A model generated the notes under the pieces. That model saw nothing but the letters and a program-made list of their open reading frames with translations. It ran no database searches and had not been told where the DNA came from. DNA of 64,000 bases, taken from JAGGSN01 sp965603725. Its GTDB lineage: Bacteria > Zixibacteria > MSB-5A5 > UBA10806 > 4484-95. A program made the position numbers and the translations under genes. Location of the stretch: positions 1-64,000 of the forward strand of contig CBFDEC010000011.1 in the NCBI GenBank assembly GCA_965603725.1. The letters are read 5' to 3'. This document shows, in pieces, positions 52,057 to 61,964 of this stretch (within the stretch, counting starts at the first letter, position 1; the number at the start of each line of letters is the position of its first letter).

Positions 52057-54267
52057 ATGGTAGAATATAGCTGGATAATACCTCTGTTTCCCCTGTTCTC
52101 ATTCGTAATGATCGTCTTTTTTTTAAATCGTAATAACAAGGTTTCAAGCTACTTCGCCTGTGCCATGATTTTGGTCTCGTTTGTTCTTTCCCTTAAAGTA
52201 TTTTTTGAGGTCTTAGCTCAGCCGGAACCATATATGGCATTTGTCAACTGGCTTGTCTGGAGTGATTTTGTCCTGCCGATGGGGATATACATAGACCCGC
52301 TGGCGGCGGTTATGCTTATTGTGGTGACTGTTGTGTCATCGCTGGTGCATATTTATTCAATCGGCTATATGCATGGCGACCCAATATTCGCCCGGTTCTT
52401 TGCCTATCTCGGGTTGTTCAGCTTCTCAATGCTGGGGCTGGTTATTGCCGGGTCTTATGTGCTCGTTTTAGTCTTCTGGGAACTTGTTGGATTTACATCA
52501 TATATATTAATCGGCTTTTACTTCCAAAAGAAAATTGCCGCCGATGCCGGTAAAAAAGCATTTGTTACAACTAAATTGGCAGATCTTGGTTTTTTACTGG
52601 GATTGGTGTTGTTGATTTTTGCCGTCGGCACGGCTTCGTTGCCGGAGTTAAATGAAAAGATTAAAAGCTTAAAGGTCGATGCCGGTATTGTAGATGAAAG
52701 CCACGGCTCTCATGGCGCTGACACAGATCATGGCTCTGCTGGAATTGCGCATGCGGAAGAAATTTATCATGAATTTGAGCAAACGCCTGAAGACGTTCTT
52801 GCCAAATCTACTCATGAAACAGTAAGCGAAACGCCTACATCCGAAAAACCCGACCATGGACCGCCAATGATGGGACATGAAGAAGAAATTGAAGAAACTC
52901 GTGTAATTGCCGCTGCTGCTGAAACTCATGATGAGTCTGATAAAAAGGAAGAAGCTAAACATACCCTTCTTTTAATCGGTATCGCCGGTATCTTAATGTT
53001 TATGGGCGCCTGCGGTAAATCGGCGCAGTTCCCCTTTCATGTCTGGCTGCCGGATGCTATGGAGGGCCCGACGCCTGTTTCAGCGTTGATTCATGCCGCC
53101 ACCATGGTTGCGGCAGGCGTATATTTAACCGCCCGGTTGATGGCAGTCATCCTGGTCTCACCTATGATGGGATTGGTAGTGGCCGCAATAGGCGCAATCA
53201 CCGCATTATTGGCGGCGTCGATTGGGCTGGTGCAGAATGACATCAAACGTGTTCTGGCGTACTCGACAGTTTCCCAGCTTGGCTACATGATAATGGTTCT
53301 CGGGCTGGGAGGTTATGCCGCCGGTACGTTCCACCTGTTCACTCATGCATTTTTCAAAGCTCTGCTGTTTCTGGCGGCTGGTTCTGTAATCCATGCTGTG
53401 CATACCAACGATATCCAGAACATGGGCGGTTTGCATGGCAAAATGAAGATTACCTCGATTACATTTTTAATCGCCTCATTATCGATCTCGGGAATCTTCC
53501 CGCTGTCCGGTTTCTGGTCAAAAGATGAAATCTTCGCCGTAGCCTTTGAAGGCGGCCATTATATCTTCCTTGCGGCAGCCATACTGGCGGCTTTTATGAC
53601 TGCTTTCTACATGTTCCGTCTATATTTCATGACTTTTACCGGCAAACCCAGAGACCGGCATGCGTACGACCATGCTCATGAATCACCATACAACATGACA
53701 GTTCCGCTGATGATTTTAGCGGTGTTGTCGATATTTGCCGGCTGGTGGGGAATACCCTGGCTTCAATCGGGATATGCCAGTTTCGTATTTTTCGGAGCGC
53801 CGCATCATGCCGAACCCAATCTGCTGTTAATGGGATGCTCGCTTGTTGTGGCTCTATCCGGTATCGGTCTGGCATACTTGATGTATTACAAGAAATCTAT
53901 TTCCGCTGAAGAAATGGGCAGAAAATTCAGGGGATTGTACACTCTGCTTTATAATAAGTATTATTTTGACGAATTTTACATGGCTGTTATCATCAATCCG
54001 GTTTACAATCTCATGGAGAAGATGTTCAGGTTCGACCTGGCTGTCATCGATGGTACAGTCGATGGCGTTGGCAAACTCACGCTCTGGTGGTCATGGGCTA
54101 AAGAGCGTTTCGATACAATTGTTGTTGACGGCGCAGTTAACGGGCTGGGTTATCTGTCATTGGGCATGGGAAATATTATCAGAAAAACCCAGACAGGCCA
54201 GTTGCAGACTTACGCCCTGGTAGTGTTTCTTGGCGCAGTGGTTTTAATCTTTATGAAATTTATTTAA
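52057..54267 (+). CDS. nuoL: Complex I subunit L, with His-rich insertion
   Basis: A 736-residue antiporter-like NuoL, ~100 longer than usual. The core motifs 'FWELVGFTSYILIGFYF', 'KSAQFPFHVWLPDAMEGPTPVSALIHAATMVAAGVYL' and 'LTHAFFKALLFLAAGSVIH'-type are intact. Between helices around residues 205-300 there is an extra hydrophilic segment rich in His, Glu, Asp and Ala, with ten His residues, that has no place in the standard structure. The C-terminal lateral helix and last membrane helix are present. Confidence 0.95.
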   Translation: MVEYSWIIPLFPLFSFVMIVFFLNRNNKVSSYFACAMILVSFVLSLKVFFEVLAQPEPYMAFVNWLVWSDFVLPMGIYIDPLAAVMLIVVTVVSSLVHIYSIGYMHGDPIFARFFAYLGLFSFSMLGLVIAGSYVLVLVFWELVGFTSYILIGFYFQKKIAADAGKKAFVTTKLADLGFLLGLVLLIFAVGTASLPELNEKIKSLKVDAGIVDESHGSHGADTDHGSAGIAHAEEIYHEFEQTPEDVLAKSTHETVSETPTSEKPDHGPPMMGHEEEIEETRVIAAAAETHDESDKKEEAKHTLLLIGIAGILMFMGACGKSAQFPFHVWLPDAMEGPTPVSALIHAATMVAAGVYLTARLMAVILVSPMMGLVVAAIGAITALLAASIGLVQNDIKRVLAYSTVSQLGYMIMVLGLGGYAAGTFHLFTHAFFKALLFLAAGSVIHAVHTNDIQNMGGLHGKMKITSITFLIASLSISGIFPLSGFWSKDEIFAVAFEGGHYIFLAAAILAAFMTAFYMFRLYFMTFTGKPRDRHAYDHAHESPYNMTVPLMILAVLSIFAGWWGIPWLQSGYASFVFFGAPHHAEPNLLLMGCSLVVALSGIGLAYLMYYKKSISAEEMGRKFRGLYTLLYNKYYFDEFYMAVIINPVYNLMEKMFRFDLAVIDGTVDGVGKLTLWWSWAKERFDTIVVDGAVNGLGYLSLGMGNIIRKTQTGQLQTYALVVFLGAVVLIFMKFI

Positions 54268-54281
54268 TAGAGGAGGAATAA

Positions 54282-55748
54282 GTGGAATTTCCCATATTGA
54301 GTTTTATGACATTTACCCCGCTGTTGGGTATGGTAGTGGTGATGCTTTTAAAGAAAGAAAGCGTTAACGTCATTAGATGGACTTCTGCATTCTTTTCGTT
54401 TATTCCATTGGTCGCCTCTTATTTTTTACTGACAAATTATGATTATTCAACCTCTGCCATTCAGTTTATTGAGCGCTATACCTGGTTCCCGGAGGTAAAT
54501 ATAAATTATTTCATGGGCGCTGATGGTTTATCGGTACCGATGCTGTTTTTGACGGCTTTACTGTCATTCGTTTCGATCATTGTCTCTTTCAGTATAAAAG
54601 AACGGGTGAAAGAGTATTTCGCCTGGTTCTTGCTCTTACAGGTCGGCATGATGGGCGTGTTCTGCGCTCTTGATTTCTTCCTCTTTTATATTTTCTGGGA
54701 GGTCATGCTGGTGCCGATGTATTTCTTAATTGGCGTCTGGGGCGGACCACGGAAAGAGTATGCCGCTATCAAGTTCTTTTTATACACGCTGTTCGGTTCG
54801 GTCTTCATGTTGATCGGCATTCTTGTCCTGTATTTCCATACCGGTACCCTGGATATGCTGGAGCTTATTAAGCATGGTTATCCTCGTAATATGCAGCTCT
54901 GGGTATTTGCCGCTTTCTTTATCGGATTTGCTATCAAGGTTCCCTGCTGGCCATTCCATACCTGGCTTCCCGATGCTCATGTCGAGGCTCCTACAGCCGT
55001 GTCGGTCATCCTTGCCGGCATTCTCCTGAAAATGGGAACCTATGGTCTTCTCCGTATCAGCTTTCCGATGTTTCCCGATGCCGTTAAATATTTCGCCATC
55101 CCGATCGCCATCATCGGCTTAATCGGCATAATTTACGGCGCCCTTGTTTCGATGGCTCAGAAAGACTTAAAGAAGCTGGTGGCATATTCATCGGTTTCGC
55201 ACATGGGTTTCTGTATGCTGGGTATGGCCGCTATCACTACGGTTGGCATCTCCGGCTGTTTGTTCCAGATGTTCTCCCATGGCGTAATCACGGGCGCTCT
55301 CTTTATTTTAGTCGGCGTAATCTATGAAAGAGCCCATACCCGTGAGATTGCTGCTTTTGGCGGAATTGGAGCAAAGCTGCCTGTTTTCACCGGCATCTTT
55401 GTGTTGTTTGGCATGGCTTCACTGGGATTGCCGAGCATGTCGGGTTTTGTTTCGGAGTTCATGGTCTTTGTCGGTTCATTCTCATCGGTATATATACCCA
55501 AGTGGATTGTCATAGCCTCCGTTCTTGGCGTTATTCTGACCGCCGGTTATATCCTGCGTATGATTCAGAATATATTTCTTGGTCCGTTCAACACGCGCTG
55601 GGAGAATTTAACTGAAATTAACGGCCGGGAGATATTTACAGTTGTTCCGCTGGCGATTTTTACAATACTGATTGGCGTCTACCCCAACAGCTTGAACATA
55701 TTCCTGAAGGCGACCGTGGAGAATTTAGTCAAGCTGATTACCGGATAA
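54282..55748 (+). CDS. nuoM: Complex I subunit M
   Basis: A 488-residue antiporter-like subunit with ~14 helices; 'FFLFYIFWEVMLVPMYFLIGVWGG' and 'KVPCWPFHTWLPDAHVEAPTAVSVILAGILLKMGTYGL' are diagnostic. GGAGGA precedes the start. Confidence 0.95.
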   Translation: MEFPILSFMTFTPLLGMVVVMLLKKESVNVIRWTSAFFSFIPLVASYFLLTNYDYSTSAIQFIERYTWFPEVNINYFMGADGLSVPMLFLTALLSFVSIIVSFSIKERVKEYFAWFLLLQVGMMGVFCALDFFLFYIFWEVMLVPMYFLIGVWGGPRKEYAAIKFFLYTLFGSVFMLIGILVLYFHTGTLDMLELIKHGYPRNMQLWVFAAFFIGFAIKVPCWPFHTWLPDAHVEAPTAVSVILAGILLKMGTYGLLRISFPMFPDAVKYFAIPIAIIGLIGIIYGALVSMAQKDLKKLVAYSSVSHMGFCMLGMAAITTVGISGCLFQMFSHGVITGALFILVGVIYERAHTREIAAFGGIGAKLPVFTGIFVLFGMASLGLPSMSGFVSEFMVFVGSFSSVYIPKWIVIASVLGVILTAGYILRMIQNIFLGPFNTRWENLTEINGREIFTVVPLAIFTILIGVYPNSLNIFLKATVENLVKLITG

Positions 55749-55799
55749 CTCTTTTTTAAAACCTGAATGTTGGAGCTTAGTATTAAATAAAACTATTAC

Positions 55800-57059
55800 A
55801 TGTACATGCCCGAGATGGAAAATATTATAAACATATTGACACTAACTCACAATTATCCGCGAACGCTGCAGGATCATTCTGGCAGATTCATATTGAATAT
55901 ATATAAACATCTTCCCGAAAGCTTTAAGGTAAAAATAATAGCTCCTCAAACAGTTTTCACTACTTTTGTTCCCGACCGGGATATTTATGAAGGTATTGAG
56001 GTTGTCAGGGTGAAATACTGGTTTAAAAATAGCCAGAATCTTTTCTATGGCGGTGTCATTAAGAAAATGTCAAACCCGGTGAATATCATAAAACTTATTT
56101 CCTTTTGTATTGCTGTTTATTTATCCAGTATCAGTGAAATAAAATCTGCTGTTAAGGCAGGCAGGAAGTATAATATTATCCACGCGCATTGGTGGATTCC
56201 GAATGGATTGATAGCCTGGATGTTATCGCAGGTTTCAAAAACTCCTTATATAGTCACCAGCCACGGGACCGATATATTTATTCTTAGAAAATATAAATCG
56301 CTCAGGTTCCTGGCGAAGAAGGTGTTGGAAAAAGCAAAACTTATAACTGTCGTTTCCAGTTCTATCGCCCAAGCTCTGGCTGATGTTTTCGGGGATGATT
56401 ATATAAAACAGAACTTCAAAGTTGAAATCATTCCAATGCCTTATGAATCTAACAAGTTCGACCACACTATTTCTGATAAGCAAGAGAACATCATTTTAAG
56501 TATTGGTCGATTTACCGAGAGAAAGGGTTATAGATACTTAATTGAAGGATTTGCAGAATTTTTAAAGTATTGTTCATCTCATGATATCGATCCACCGGTT
56601 CTAAAGTTGTATGGTTTCGGACCGGAATTGGCAGCCTTGAAAAAACTGGCGAAATCGCTAAATGTTGAATCATCGATTTTCTTTATGGGAGAAATAAAGG
56701 ATCATACCGAGGTTCCTGATATTTTTAAAACTGCCCGAGCCTTTGTCATTTCCAGTATTACCGACAGAAACAAGGAATCGGAGGGTTTGGGGATTGTTAT
56801 CTTAGAGGCGATAGCATCGGGAATCCCCTTGATAGCCACTGAATCGGGCGGTATAACTGATCTGGTGAAACATAAAATCAACGGTTATCTTGTACCCGAA
56901 AAAGACAGCCATGCCCTGGCAAAGGCTTTAGCCTTCTTTTTTGAAAACCCCGGGAAGGTAAACCAGTATGCCAGCAGAGCGCTGGAAGATGTTTTACAAT
57001 ACTCTGATAAAAACATTAGCAAAAGATTTCAGCAATGTTTAACCCGGATAGCAAGTTGA
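55800..57059 (+). CDS. GT4-family glycosyltransferase, between nuoM and nuoN
   Basis: A 419-residue GT-B enzyme. N-terminal 'NILTLTHNYPRTLQDHSGRFI', mid 'HAHWWIPNGLIAW' and 'TSHGTDIF', and C-terminal 'EGLGIVILEAIASGIPLIATESGG' with the E-x7-E of retaining GT4 enzymes. Probably adds a sugar to a lipid or polysaccharide in the envelope; donor and acceptor unknown. It is in the operon's strand and spacing (51 bp after nuoM, 72 before nuoN) but has no known role in complex I. Confidence 0.9.
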   Translation: MYMPEMENIINILTLTHNYPRTLQDHSGRFILNIYKHLPESFKVKIIAPQTVFTTFVPDRDIYEGIEVVRVKYWFKNSQNLFYGGVIKKMSNPVNIIKLISFCIAVYLSSISEIKSAVKAGRKYNIIHAHWWIPNGLIAWMLSQVSKTPYIVTSHGTDIFILRKYKSLRFLAKKVLEKAKLITVVSSSIAQALADVFGDDYIKQNFKVEIIPMPYESNKFDHTISDKQENIILSIGRFTERKGYRYLIEGFAEFLKYCSSHDIDPPVLKLYGFGPELAALKKLAKSLNVESSIFFMGEIKDHTEVPDIFKTARAFVISSITDRNKESEGLGIVILEAIASGIPLIATESGGITDLVKHKINGYLVPEKDSHALAKALAFFFENPGKVNQYASRALEDVLQYSDKNISKRFQQCLTRIAS

Positions 57060-57131
57060 GCAATCGATTGAGGAAGAATTAAATAAAGATCGGATTACTT
57101 AAAATTATACTGAATAAGGCAGGTAAATAAT

Positions 57132-58568
57132 ATGGATTTTGCAGATATGAATTTCAGATTAATTGTGCCTGAACTGTTTCTGTTTTTATGGTCGCTTTTT
57201 ATTCTTTTTATAGATCTGGGCAATCGGGATAAAAATCCCCGCCGTACAGGTCTATTATCCTTACTCGGACTTATAGCGGCGTTGTATTTTACCATGACCA
57301 CCCCCAGCGGTACACTTTTTGGCAATACTTTTATTGCCGACTCATATGCGCAAGCTTTTAAAATGATTTTTATCCTCACTGCCGCCCTTACCATTTTAGG
57401 GTCGATAGATTATGCTGTTAGAAGGCTGAATCATCGTGGAGAATTCTTTTCACTGATTTTACTTTGCACTACCGGAATGATGTTTTTATCCTCAGCCGGT
57501 GAACTGATTTCGATGTATGTGGCCCTGGAATTGTCGACCATAGCGCTGTACATACTTGCGGCTTACATGAAGAAAGACTTAAAATCAACTGAAGCCGGTT
57601 TGAAATATTTAATTATTGGCGCCGCCTCATCAGGGATCTTATTATATGGACTTTCCCTTATTTATGGTTTAACCGGTACAACGGTGATGAGTGAGATTGG
57701 CAAGCGGTTGTTTTTGGGTCCCGGAACCAACCTGGCAACATATTTTGCAATAGTGATGTTCGTAGCCGGGTTTGGCTTTAAACTGGCCGCAGCGCCGTTC
57801 CATATGTGGGCTCCCGATGTTTACGAGGGAGCGCCAACTCCTGTAACCGCTTTTTTATCAGTCGCTTCCAAAGCCGCCGGTCTGGTAGCTTTTGTAAGGC
57901 TGTTTTTCGAATCGCTGTTAATTGCCAAATCTGAATGGGTAATCATACTGGAGGTTGTGGCGATACTGGCAATGGTGATCGGCAACGTGGTAGCGTTATT
58001 GCAAAAAAATATCAAGCGAATGCTGGCTTACTCATCTATTGCCCAGGTGGGGTATGTCCTGGTAGCACTGTCGGCGGGAGCAAAACTATCGATTGTCTCC
58101 ATGATGATCTTTTTGCTGGCATATCTTTTTGCCAATATCGGAGCTTTCATCGTTGTTATTGCCTTTTCTAATGTCACCGGCTCCGACAAGATTGAGGATT
58201 ACGCCGGTTTGATGAAACGTTCGCCGGCGGCCGCTATTATTATGACTATATTTATGTTATCATTGGTGGGTATCCCGCCCACAGCCGGTTTCCTTGCCAA
58301 GTACTGGCTTTTTGCAGCGGCTGTTAAAGAAGGCTTATATGGAATTGTAATTGTAGCTGTTTTAACCTCGGTGATCTCGCTGTTTTATTATATGAACGTT
58401 GTCAGGCTAATGATTTTCCATTCACCAAAAGATGACTCATCGATCTCCCTGCCCGGCATGGTGAAAATCGGACTTGCAATCAGTGTGGTTATGGTTATAA
58501 TAATTTGCATCTTCCCTAATGAGTTTTACAAATGGGGAGATTCTGCATCAACGATTTTCAGGTTTTAA
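57132..58568 (+). CDS. nuoN: Complex I subunit N
   Basis: A 478-residue antiporter-like subunit with ~14 helices; 'MYVALELSTIALYILAAYMKKDLKSTEAGLKYLIIGAASSGILLYG', 'KLAAAPFHMWAPDVYEGAPTPVTAFLSVASKAAG' are diagnostic. It is the last gene of the operon; no subunits E, F or G are found in the window. Confidence 0.95.
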   Translation: MDFADMNFRLIVPELFLFLWSLFILFIDLGNRDKNPRRTGLLSLLGLIAALYFTMTTPSGTLFGNTFIADSYAQAFKMIFILTAALTILGSIDYAVRRLNHRGEFFSLILLCTTGMMFLSSAGELISMYVALELSTIALYILAAYMKKDLKSTEAGLKYLIIGAASSGILLYGLSLIYGLTGTTVMSEIGKRLFLGPGTNLATYFAIVMFVAGFGFKLAAAPFHMWAPDVYEGAPTPVTAFLSVASKAAGLVAFVRLFFESLLIAKSEWVIILEVVAILAMVIGNVVALLQKNIKRMLAYSSIAQVGYVLVALSAGAKLSIVSMMIFLLAYLFANIGAFIVVIAFSNVTGSDKIEDYAGLMKRSPAAAIIMTIFMLSLVGIPPTAGFLAKYWLFAAAVKEGLYGIVIVAVLTSVISLFYYMNVVRLMIFHSPKDDSSISLPGMVKIGLAISVVMVIIICIFPNEFYKWGDSASTIFRF

Positions 58569-58666
58569 TAGTCTATGAATTTACAACCGTTTATTTGTCT
58601 AATTAAATAAAATCACTGGGGTGGAGCGAAACATTACCGAAGTATATATATAAAGAATGTCAATAG

Positions 58667-58969
58667 TGTCCGGCCTTTTTTAAAGAGCAGGATGAATGAT
58701 TTGAAAATTATGAAATATTATCATCAATTAAACGACTTTGTTTTAAGGGATTAGAATTCTCACATTTTGTATGGTTGTTTTCAAAGATTATAGATTTTAT
58801 TTTGAGATACGAAAGGTGTCATTCCCCGCCAAGGCGGGGAATCCATGATGATTGATGCTTTATCCGTTGTTTTTAAGTAATAGTGGTTGAACAGTATATA
58901 CAACGTTATGGATTCCCTCTTTCGAGGGAATGACAATTGTTAATTTATTATTTATAGAAAGGCCGGACA
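58667..58969. repeat. MITE-like non-coding element with palindromic core
   Basis: About 300 bp bounded by perfect 12-bp inverted ends TGTCCGGCCTTT (58667-58678) and AAAGGCCGGACA (58958-58969). It encloses a GTCATTCCCC...GGAATGAC type repeat (58818-58934), of which CCCCGCC-AA-GGCGGGG is a perfect hairpin. It has no coding potential. The size and the ends fit a miniature transposable element, but no parent transposase is in the window. The flanks (58569-58666, 58970-59071) hold nothing else I can see. Confidence 0.6.
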
Positions 58970-59034
58970 GTAGTGAAAGAATGTTTTAATTTAAGACGAT
59001 TATTATTCAATGATGACAAACAGTATTTTAAATA

Positions 59035-59062
59035 TTGACTCAAGCAGGATTCTTATTATTAA
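59035..59062 (+). promoter_or_regulatory. Possible promoter of the DUF502 gene
   Basis: TTGACT (59035-59040), 16-nt spacer, TATTAA (59057-59062). The ATG is only 10 bp further on and has no ribosome site, so the message may be almost leaderless. Confidence 0.4.
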
Positions 59063-59071
59063 TTTAACGCT

Positions 59072-59725
59072 ATGAGCTTTTTACACGATGCAAAAAAGGT
59101 TTTGCGGACGAGGTTTATTTCAGGCCTGCTGGTTGTCGTTCCTCTTGTCCTGACATTTGTACTTCTTCGGGCGCTGGTTGAATTCATAGATGGCTTGCTT
59201 TTGCCGCTTGTTGTAAAAGCTTTTGGTCACTCCTACGATTTTCCTTTTGTCGGCGTAATTGTTACGATTATGCTGATTCTTCTTTCAGGCATATTGACTG
59301 CTAATGTAATTGGCGGACGGCTGGTCAGGTTCTGGGAACAAATGATTTTGAAAATCCCGATTGTCAGCTTTGTTTATAGCGCCGCCAGGCAACTCGTTCA
59401 GGCGCTGTCGATACCGCATAATAAAAGTTTTAAATCGGTTGTCATGGTAGAGTACCCCCGTAAAGGAACCTATGTCCTGGGCTTTCTGGTAAATCGGACA
59501 AAATTAGTAAGTCCGGATAACGAGCAAAAGTTGCTGAGTGTATTCATACCTTCCACTCCCACCCCTATCTCCGGCATTGTGGCGCTTTTCCCCGAGGACG
59601 AAGTGATTTATCTTGATATGACAATCGAGGAAGGAATTAAGTTTTTTGTTTCAGGGAGCATTATTTCCCCGGAATATTTATACGCCAGGCGAGACACCCA
59701 GCAGGTCAGGGTCCTGGATAAGTAA
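59072..59725 (+). CDS. DUF502 membrane protein
   Basis: A 217-residue protein of the DUF502 family with two N-terminal helices (about 18-37 and 55-80), 'RTRFISGLLVVVPLVLTFVLLR' and 'PIVSFVYSAARQLVQAL', 'VMVEYPRKGTYVLGFLVN', 'FIPSTPTPISGIVALFPEDEVIYLDMTIEEGIKFFVSGSI'. Function unknown, common in FCB-group and other bacteria and plants (COV-like). First gene of the final block. Confidence 0.92.
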   Translation: MSFLHDAKKVLRTRFISGLLVVVPLVLTFVLLRALVEFIDGLLLPLVVKAFGHSYDFPFVGVIVTIMLILLSGILTANVIGGRLVRFWEQMILKIPIVSFVYSAARQLVQALSIPHNKSFKSVVMVEYPRKGTYVLGFLVNRTKLVSPDNEQKLLSVFIPSTPTPISGIVALFPEDEVIYLDMTIEEGIKFFVSGSIISPEYLYARRDTQQVRVLDK

Positions 59726-59756
59726 AGAAGGAATCTAATAAAAACTGGAATTTCTG

Positions 59757-60662
59757 ATGAAATTAAGTAAAATATTCGATCCTGATCTTATCAAAACCGA
59801 TATGACAGCCATCTCCAAGGAAGATGCCGTTGAACAGCTGGCTGACCTTTTTTGTAAAAAATATCTCAACATAAGTAAAAATGATATACTAAAAGCAGTC
59901 ATTGAAAGAGAAAAACTTGGCAATACCTGTATAGGCAGGGGGATTGCTTTTCCCCACGCCAGGACCGACATCGTCAACGGTCTTTTTATCATATTCGGGA
60001 TAATTCCCGGGGGAATCCAGGCCGATACACCAGACCATAAACCACTGCATATTATTATCCTGCTGTTAACTCCGAGAAACATTTCTAAAAATTATTTACA
60101 GATACTTTCAGGTCTGGCCTCATTTGTCAGACAACCTGAAACCTTACCGACAATCTTAACAGTTAAAGCGCCTGAGGAATTAATTGATATCATTGATAAA
60201 GCGGACATACGAATAAAAAAAGTTCTCACTGTTGGCGATGTTATGACGCTTGATCCAGCAACGGTTACTCCTGATAAAACACTGAAAGATGTCGCCAACA
60301 TCTTCTTTAGAAACAAAGTCACGTGTTTACCGGTTGTTGATGAGAACAACAGGCTGGTGGGAGAAATAACCGAAGCTGAATTATTAAAATATGCTCTGCC
60401 TAACTATAAAAGCTTTATTGCCAATGTTGCCAATATTCCGGAGATAGAATCGTTTGAAGAGCTTCTCCATAAAGAGCATTCAGCGGTCGTTTCAAATTTT
60501 ATGAATAAAAACCCAGTTATTGTAGATATAAAAGCCCCGGGAGTGGAATCCGCCGCTTTGATGCTGTTTAAGAAAGCCCAAATGGTATATGTTCTGGATA
60601 ATGAAAAACTTACGGGCGTCATTACCAAAACAGATATAGTCTCGAAAATCATCAGGGGCTGA
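59757..60662 (+). CDS. PtsN-like EIIA domain fused to CBS pair
   Basis: A 301-residue protein. Residues 1-150 form a PTS EIIA domain of the nitrogen/fructose type, with the phospho-histidine in 'GRGIAFPHARTD'. Residues about 158-295 are two CBS motifs ('VGDVMTLDPATVTPDKTLKDV', 'VSNFMNKNPVIVDI'), which usually bind adenosyl ligands. The pair suggests regulation of a neighbouring transporter by phosphate and energy state. It ends two bases before the exchanger-like gene, with which it is probably co-translated. Confidence 0.92.
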   Translation: MKLSKIFDPDLIKTDMTAISKEDAVEQLADLFCKKYLNISKNDILKAVIEREKLGNTCIGRGIAFPHARTDIVNGLFIIFGIIPGGIQADTPDHKPLHIIILLLTPRNISKNYLQILSGLASFVRQPETLPTILTVKAPEELIDIIDKADIRIKKVLTVGDVMTLDPATVTPDKTLKDVANIFFRNKVTCLPVVDENNRLVGEITEAELLKYALPNYKSFIANVANIPEIESFEELLHKEHSAVVSNFMNKNPVIVDIKAPGVESAALMLFKKAQMVYVLDNEKLTGVITKTDIVSKIIRG

Positions 60663-60663
60663 T

Positions 60664-61875
60664 TTGCTGTCTGAAATTAAAGAGCTCACCGCCGAGGCTG
60701 CTAAGACTTCGGCCTGGAATGCTATCTGGACTTTTCCCTCGATTATCGGGGCTGCTTTGACAATCGCGTGGGGAGCAGAATCTGCGCAATTTCTTGTTTC
60801 GCAAGGCTTTGCTCTCACCATGCTGGCTTTAATCCAGACCCTGCCGGAGTTTGCAATCGAGGGCGTGATTGCCTGGCGAGCCGGTCAGACGCCAACACAG
60901 GAAAATATCGGGCTGATCACCGCAAATTTTACCGGCGCCTTACGTCTTCTGATAGGGTTAGGCTGGCCGCTGATTTATTTCATCTCTGCTTTATCCAATC
61001 TAAATCTAAAAAGGCGAAGCAAAACTCTTGGTCCGATTGTTCTTGATAAAGAGCATTCCGTTGAATTAATGGGCTTATTTGTGCCTACCCTGTATCTGTT
61101 CTATATTGTGCTGAAAGCTCGGCTTACTTTAATAGACAGCGCAATTTTAATCGCCATTTATTTAGTATATATTTATATTTTACTTCGCCTGCCGCCTAAG
61201 GAATCTGAAAAAATAGAGGAAGCCGAGCCGATTCCACGATATATTCTTTCTCAGGCGCGGCTTATCAGGAACGTTATAATCTGGTCCTGCTTTCTGACCG
61301 GCGCGGCGGTAATTTATTTTGTTGCCCACCCGTTTTTGGAAAGTATGCTGGGACTCTCAATCGTGTTAGGCGTGCCGGCTTTCGTGTTTGTCCAGTGGGT
61401 TGCCCCATTTTTATCAGAGTTTCCCGAAAAAGTGTCGGCCTTTTACTGGGCCAGGACTGTTAAAAAATCACCGATGGCGCTTATGAATATGGTCTGCTCA
61501 GGAATTGCCGAACTGACATTATTGGTTTCGCTGATACCGATTGTCTACTGCATTTCAAGAGGAGGCATCTACGGTATAGATTTTGATCAGGCGCATCAGA
61601 TTGAGATATTATTGACCGCTTTACAATCGCTTCTGGGGTTTGTACTTTTGGCAAATATGCGGTTTCATTACTATGAAGCTCTGGGGCTTTTTCTACTGTT
61701 TGCCGTCCAATTTGTCAGACCGACTATCAGGGAGGAGATACTTTTTGTGTATGCAGCCTGGATTGCAATCGAAATAATACTGGCGATAACGGGTGTCCGC
61801 AAGTTTCATGCCTTCGGAGAATTCAGAAATACTGTAAAAAAGCATCTTCTGAAAACGAAACCAAAGGAATCATAA
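60664..61875 (+). CDS. Na+/Ca2+-exchanger-like membrane protein
   Basis: A 403-residue protein with about ten helices. It shows two degenerate alpha-repeats of cation/Ca2+ exchangers: 'IQTLPEFAIEGVIAWRAG' with 'NFTGALRL' and 'APFLSEFPEKVSAFYWARTVKKSPMALMNMVCSGIAE', each with the acidic residue and a polar loop. Substrate ion not certain. It starts at TTG 60664 and is likely controlled by the adjacent EIIA-CBS protein. Confidence 0.85.
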   Translation: MLSEIKELTAEAAKTSAWNAIWTFPSIIGAALTIAWGAESAQFLVSQGFALTMLALIQTLPEFAIEGVIAWRAGQTPTQENIGLITANFTGALRLLIGLGWPLIYFISALSNLNLKRRSKTLGPIVLDKEHSVELMGLFVPTLYLFYIVLKARLTLIDSAILIAIYLVYIYILLRLPPKESEKIEEAEPIPRYILSQARLIRNVIIWSCFLTGAAVIYFVAHPFLESMLGLSIVLGVPAFVFVQWVAPFLSEFPEKVSAFYWARTVKKSPMALMNMVCSGIAELTLLVSLIPIVYCISRGGIYGIDFDQAHQIEILLTALQSLLGFVLLANMRFHYYEALGLFLLFAVQFVRPTIREEILFVYAAWIAIEIILAITGVRKFHAFGEFRNTVKKHLLKTKPKES

Positions 61876-61964
61876 CCATGTACAATAACAAAAGGCTTGA
61901 CTGTAGGAAGTGATAATAATTAATTTTCCTATTGATGTTTTAAATTTTCATACAGGGCAGCATT

